This document shows, piece after piece, positions 60,349 to 64,000 of a stretch of DNA of 64,000 nt. Both the position numbers and the translations under genes were made by a program. The notes beneath the pieces are model-generated. The model ran no database searches. It worked only from the letters and a program-made list of their open reading frames with translations, and was not told the origin of the DNA. Origin of the DNA: Verrucomicrobiota bacterium (GTDB taxonomy: Bacteria > Verrucomicrobiota > Verrucomicrobiia > Chthoniobacterales > Terrimicrobiaceae). How positions within the stretch are numbered: position 1 is the first letter of the stretch; each line of letters starts with the position of its first letter. The stretch lies in NCBI GenBank assembly GCA_017305195.1, contig JAFKMU010000056.1, forward strand, positions 1-64,000. The letters are read 5' to 3'.

Positions 60349-61863
60349 ATGAGCTTCTCTCCCAACTGTCGCCGCCCTGTGTTTCAAAAAGTAAAATCCT
60401 CCCGCCTGCTGGCGGCGCTGCTTTGCGCCGTCGCGCCCTCGCTCGCCCTGGCCGATGTGCAACTGCCGCCGGTCTTCTCCGACCACATGGTGCTCCAGGC
60501 CGGGCGGCCTGTTCCTGTGTGGGGCAAGGCGTCGCCGGGTGAGAAGGTCTCGGTGCGGGCCGGTTCCCAGGTGAAGGAAGCCCAGGCTGCCGCCGATGGA
60601 AAATGGTCGGTCACGCTCGATCCGCTGAAGTCCGGGGAGGAATTGACTCTTTCCATCCAGGGTGGCTCGGGAACGCCGATCACCATCAGCGATGTGCTCG
60701 CAGGTGAGGTGTGGCTGTGCTCGGGGCAATCCAACATGGCCCTGCCGGTGGCGAAGGCGAAAGACGCGGCGACCGAGATCGCAGCGGCGAACTGGCCGAA
60801 GATCCGGATGTTCCAAAACAAGAAGTGGATCATTTGCAGCCCGCAGACGGCGGGAACCTTCTCGGCGGTGGCGTACTATTTTGGCCGGGACATTCATCAA
60901 AAGACCGGCGCTCCCGTGGGCTTGCTAAACATGTCCTCGGGCGGCACGCCGATCGAGCTGTGGACCAGCCCGGAGGCGCAGAAGGCCGTGCCCGGCCTCC
61001 AGCCGCTGTTTGCCAAAGGTGCTGTCGCCGAGGCGGCGGGCGATGATGCCAAACAGGCGGAGAGCGACCGCCAGCAGGCGGTCGAGGTGGAGGGCAAGCA
61101 GGCTGTCGCCGCGCAGAAAAAAGCGCCGGGCTATCTGTTTGCCGATCGGATTTTGCCGCTGGCCCCGTTCGCGATCCAGGGCGTGATCTGGTACCAGGGC
61201 GAGGCCAATTCCTACACGGAACACGCCAACCTCTACGGCCTCCAGCTTGCCACGATGATCAAGGACTGGCGCTCGCGCTGGGGGTACGACTTTGCCTTTC
61301 TCACGGTACAGCTGCCTGAACTCGGCGCGCCGCAGACCGAGCCAATGCAGACCCATGGGCGCGTGCTCGTCCGGGAGGGCGAACTCAAGTCCCTCGAACT
61401 TCCCAATACCGGCCTGGCGGTCCTGCTCGGAACAGGCGAGGAGAAGTCCAATCACCCGCTCAACAAGCAGGAAGCCGGACGACGTCTCGCAAACTGGGCG
61501 CTCGCCTCCGTGTACGGGCAAAAAGACGTCGCCATGTCCGGGCCGCTGCCTGCGGGCAGCACCGTGGAGGGCGGAAAGATGGTGATAAAGTTTACCCATA
61601 CCGATGGCGGCCTGGTCGCGCAGGGTGGGGGGGCGCTCAAGGGCTTTGCCATTTCCGGCGCCGATGGAAAGTGGGTCTGGGGTGACGCGGTGATCGAGGG
61701 CGACGCGGTGGCGGTCTCCAGTCCCGAAGTGAAGCAGCCCGTGGCCGTGCGCTATGCCTGGGCGATCAATCCGGTCGGCGCCAACCTGGCCAACGGAGCG
61801 GGGTTGCCCGCCACGCCATTCCGGACCGACGATCAGCCGATTGCGAATCGGGCCGGGCAATAG
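60349..61863 (+). CDS. Secreted SASA-family SGNH esterase, compact form
   Basis: The 504-residue product has a signal peptide after a short cytoplasmic lead (hydrophobic 19-34, ending LALA-DV). VQLPPVFSDHMVLQAGRPVPVWGKA begins the N-terminal domain; GEVWLCSGQSNMAL has Ser128; NMSSGGTPIELWTS and QGVIWYQGEANS are conserved. Unlike its two relatives in the window it lacks the inserted jelly roll, and instead has a charged helical linker (about 223-263). Near the end it reads GTGEEKSNHPLNKQEAGRRLA, where relatives have LGDxxxIHPxxK: the His is kept but the Asp two to five residues before it is changed. A later gene start 18 bp on suggests an operon with the propeller and GH38 genes. Confidence 0.85.
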   Translation: MSFSPNCRRPVFQKVKSSRLLAALLCAVAPSLALADVQLPPVFSDHMVLQAGRPVPVWGKASPGEKVSVRAGSQVKEAQAAADGKWSVTLDPLKSGEELTLSIQGGSGTPITISDVLAGEVWLCSGQSNMALPVAKAKDAATEIAAANWPKIRMFQNKKWIICSPQTAGTFSAVAYYFGRDIHQKTGAPVGLLNMSSGGTPIELWTSPEAQKAVPGLQPLFAKGAVAEAAGDDAKQAESDRQQAVEVEGKQAVAAQKKAPGYLFADRILPLAPFAIQGVIWYQGEANSYTEHANLYGLQLATMIKDWRSRWGYDFAFLTVQLPELGAPQTEPMQTHGRVLVREGELKSLELPNTGLAVLLGTGEEKSNHPLNKQEAGRRLANWALASVYGQKDVAMSGPLPAGSTVEGGKMVIKFTHTDGGLVAQGGGALKGFAISGADGKWVWGDAVIEGDAVAVSSPEVKQPVAVRYAWAINPVGANLANGAGLPATPFRTDDQPIANRAGQ

Positions 61864-61881
61864 GCAGCCGTTTGCCACTCC

Positions 61882-63087
61882 GTGAAAATCTCACATTGCT
61901 CCGAGCGGTCGAGCGCATGCGATGCCTCGACCGGAGCCGAGGTGATTCAATGGACGCTGGGACCGGGGAAGAATCACCATCTGTATTTCACGACGCATAG
62001 CGTCACGGCGGACGACCGCTGGCTGGTCTTCCTTTCGGAACGGGATGGGCATCCGAATCTCTACGCCATCGACCGGCGCGATGGGACGATCCGCAGGCTG
62101 AGCAACAATGCCTCCGGGACGCTACGGAGCTATGTTTATCCGCTGGGCGGACTGACCGGACTCAGCAAGGTCTCGCCCTGCCTCGATCCGTTTCGCAATC
62201 GTCTTTTCTATATCCGCGACGACCGCATATTTCAGGTGAATCTCGATGACCCGGAGCCGACGGAGCGATCCCTCTCGTCCCTGCCTGCGGGCTGGTATGG
62301 CGGATTTACCCATATCTCGGCGGATGGAAAGACGCTCTGCGTGCCGGTGACGGACCCGCGCGCTTTCGCGGAGGAAAGAACGCAGTGGGAGCAGCTCGAA
62401 CACGTGCCGTCGCGCATGGCGGCGGGTGGACTGAACACGCGGCTGTACTTCATCGACACGGAAACCGGTGCACAGCGCATCGCGGCGAAGATTCCCTTCT
62501 GGGTGACGCACGTGCAGTTCGATCCCGCGGGATCACTTCGGATGATTTTCAACCTCGAGGGCAGCGGCGATGGAGCGCCGTTGCCAGACCGCATCTGGTG
62601 CCTGGAGACGGACGGTGCCTTTCGGCCGCTCGCCCCGGAGGCCGAGGGCGAATGGCGGTCGCACGAAAACTGGGCTCCCGATGGCCGGAGCATCCTTTAC
62701 CACGGCTCCCGTGACGGGCGGGCCTTTGTGGCCGCACGCACGTGGGAAGGAGAGTTGCTGCATGAGACGGCGATCGACGGGGTGGAATTCTGGCACGCCA
62801 CGGGATTGCCCGACGGACGGCGGCTCGCGGTGGATCGCCGGGATGGAATGCTCTCCCTGATCGATCCGCAACCCGGAGGCGTACAGCCCCGGGTGGTCGA
62901 TCTTTGCCGGCACGACACGACCATCGAGGACCAGGATACGCACGCGCATCCGATCACCGCGCTTCACGGCCTCAGCCTGGTCTTCACCTCCGATCGCAGC
63001 GGCGACTGCCAGGTCTACGAAGTCGCCATCCCGGGACCCGATGCCGCCCCGGATTCAGAATCTCCACGCCAAGCACCAACCGTTTAG
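61882..63087 (+). CDS. PL22-like oligogalacturonide-lyase-type beta-propeller
   Basis: The 401-residue product starts at GTG, 18 bp after the SASA stop. It is a TolB/PL22-like seven-bladed propeller (TADDRWLVFLSERDGHPNLYAIDRRDGTIRRLS; ISADGKTLCVPVTD; WAPDGRSILYHGSRDG; VFTSDRSGDCQVYEVAIP). The His-rich segment DQDTHAHPITALHG (about 353-366) resembles the metal-binding region of oligogalacturonate lyases, which split unsaturated oligogalacturonides in the cytoplasm. No signal peptide is present. Other catalytic residues could not be placed, so a different propeller enzyme is possible. It precedes GH38 by 9 bp. Confidence 0.65.
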   Translation: MKISHCSERSSACDASTGAEVIQWTLGPGKNHHLYFTTHSVTADDRWLVFLSERDGHPNLYAIDRRDGTIRRLSNNASGTLRSYVYPLGGLTGLSKVSPCLDPFRNRLFYIRDDRIFQVNLDDPEPTERSLSSLPAGWYGGFTHISADGKTLCVPVTDPRAFAEERTQWEQLEHVPSRMAAGGLNTRLYFIDTETGAQRIAAKIPFWVTHVQFDPAGSLRMIFNLEGSGDGAPLPDRIWCLETDGAFRPLAPEAEGEWRSHENWAPDGRSILYHGSRDGRAFVAARTWEGELLHETAIDGVEFWHATGLPDGRRLAVDRRDGMLSLIDPQPGGVQPRVVDLCRHDTTIEDQDTHAHPITALHGLSLVFTSDRSGDCQVYEVAIPGPDAAPDSESPRQAPTV

Positions 63088-63096
63088 GTACAGAAA

Positions 63097-64000
63097 ATGA
63101 AAAGCTCACAAATTCAGCAGATCAAGGTCGTCTCCAACACCCACTGGGACCGCGAGTTTCGGCGGACTTTTGAAAAGACGCGGCGACGCCTGCTCACGAT
63201 GATGGATGTCACGCTCGACATCCTGGAAAAGGACCCGGACTACGCCTCCTTCACGATGGACGGCCACTCCATCATGATCGACGATTACCTGGAGATGCGC
63301 CCCGAGCGCCGTCCGCTGGTGGAGAAGCTGGTGAAGGAGCGCAGGCTCATCCTCGGGCCTTACTACACGCTGGCCGAAGAGTTCAGCATCGGGCAGGAGT
63401 CGCTCGTCCGCAATCTGCTCTGGGGCCGCCGGACGGTGGAGAAATACGGCGGCAAGGTCGGCACGGTAGCCTACACGCCCTCCTCGTGGGGACAGACCGG
63501 CCAGCTCCCGCAGATCCTCGCGGAGTTTGGGCAGAAATACATGATGTTCTACCGTGGCATCTCGCACCATGAGGCCGATGCCGAGTGGATCTGGGAGGCT
63601 CCCGATGGCACGCAGCTCACCGCGAGCCGCTTCGCCGTGTATGCCCGGTACAACTGGTATTACCAGGTCCACCGCGCGGTGACGGCGAATGCGGTTTTTG
63701 ACAAGGCCTACGACTGGGACGCGCACGAGGAGGTGCCGGTCCGGATCGCCGACGGCCAGGCGGGGGAAGACCTCGCCTTCGATCTCCAGGAGCCGGAACT
63801 GCGGTACGACCGGTCGCGCCTCGAGCAGGCCGTCCGCGACATGATCGAGCGCGAGGGCTCGCATTTCACCACGCCGGTGTTCCTCGCGATGCACGGGCAC
63901 GACATCTCGGTCGCCCATCCGCTGGAGTCGCAGATCATCAAGGATGCGCAGGAGATTTTCCGGGGTGAGTACACGATCGAGCATACGGATCTCGAGGGAT
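63097..64000 (+). CDS. GH38-family alpha-mannosidase, N-terminal part (runs off the window)
   Basis: From ATG 63097 the frame stays open to the window end, giving about 301 residues. IKVVSNTHWDREFRRTFEKTRRRLL has the GH38 metal-binding His-x-Asp (HWD); SFTMDGHSIMIDDYLEMRPERRPLVEKLVKERRLILGPYYTLAEEFSIG and VGTVAYTPSSWGQTGQLPQILAEFG follow the family, but the usual nucleophile Asp of the PDxFG motif reads TPSSWG here, so the standard nucleophile position needs checking. GH38 cleaves alpha-mannosidic linkages. It is co-transcribed with the PL22-like gene. The C-terminal domains lie outside the window. Confidence 0.85.
   Translation, partial: MKSSQIQQIKVVSNTHWDREFRRTFEKTRRRLLTMMDVTLDILEKDPDYASFTMDGHSIMIDDYLEMRPERRPLVEKLVKERRLILGPYYTLAEEFSIGQESLVRNLLWGRRTVEKYGGKVGTVAYTPSSWGQTGQLPQILAEFGQKYMMFYRGISHHEADAEWIWEAPDGTQLTASRFAVYARYNWYYQVHRAVTANAVFDKAYDWDAHEEVPVRIADGQAGEDLAFDLQEPELRYDRSRLEQAVRDMIEREGSHFTTPVFLAMHGHDISVAHPLESQIIKDAQEIFRGEYTIEHTDLEG

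Noticed and set aside
57971-60349. 792-codon open frame on the minus strand
   Set aside because: Antisense to the large secreted glycosidase-like gene and low in recognisable protein features.

Overview
The window reads as part of a GC-rich chromosome from a Verrucomicrobiota bacterium, probably one specialised in breaking down plant or microbial polysaccharides. Three things point there: a complete Verru_Chthon cassette (proteins D, B, C, A) of pseudopilin-like genes; three PEP-CTERM surface proteins, two with autotransporter-type repeats; and a dense set of glycosidases, sialate O-acetylesterases, Gfo/Idh/MocA oxidoreductases and sugar-responsive regulators. I saw no rRNA, tRNA, insertion sequence, prophage or CRISPR array. 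Both window edges cut a gene: a sodium:solute symporter at the left and a GH38 alpha-mannosidase at the right.

Layout. (1) 1-9440: a LacI regulator (8400) diverges from a leftward series: PEP-CTERM protein, small secreted protein, secreted GH with CBM9-like tail, GHL6-like glycosidase, lone pseudopilin, SSS symporter. An 18-bp palindrome (AGAGAAAGTACTTTCTCT) and variants lie upstream of the PEP-CTERM, pseudopilin and regulator genes. (2) 9499-13581: XylR-type regulator, GPH sugar transporter and GH130 phosphorylase, a compact locus for mannose-containing disaccharides. (3) 14032-20272: the Verru_Chthon cassette, whose order and N-termini match the minor pseudopilins GspH-I-J-K. (4) 20389-35560: GH9-like, oxidoreductase and GH28-like genes, a three-domain regulator, an operon (small secreted protein, SASA esterase, dehydrogenase, GH74-like propeller), and an autotransporter-repeat PEP-CTERM protein. 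(5) 35719-50388: SASA esterase, large GH5-like enzyme, two sialidase-like propellers, a secreted protein, a second repeat/PEP-CTERM protein, a second three-domain regulator, an SGNH hydrolase and a DapA/NanA-type aldolase. (6) 50558-64000: XylR-type regulator with FGGY kinase, AraC regulator with oxidoreductase, a very large GH-like protein, SASA esterase, PL22-like propeller and GH38.

How the parts may work together. Secreted GHs and esterases would open and deacetylate a decorated polysaccharide. Symporters import the products, and cytoplasmic enzymes without signal peptides (GH130, GH28-like, GH9-like, SASA, sialidase-like, PL22-like, GH38) finish them. FGGY kinase, aldolase and oxidoreductases feed central metabolism. 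Two patterns stand out. Two paralogous regulators join a GntR-type helix-turn-helix, a LacI-type sensor and a C-terminal beta-sandwich of a kind usually attached to glycosidases. In addition, each of three sugar regulators appears paired, through its own palindrome family, with one PEP-CTERM surface protein, and one palindrome family also sits in front of the pseudopilin cassette. The regulator-operator links are inference from sequence and position.
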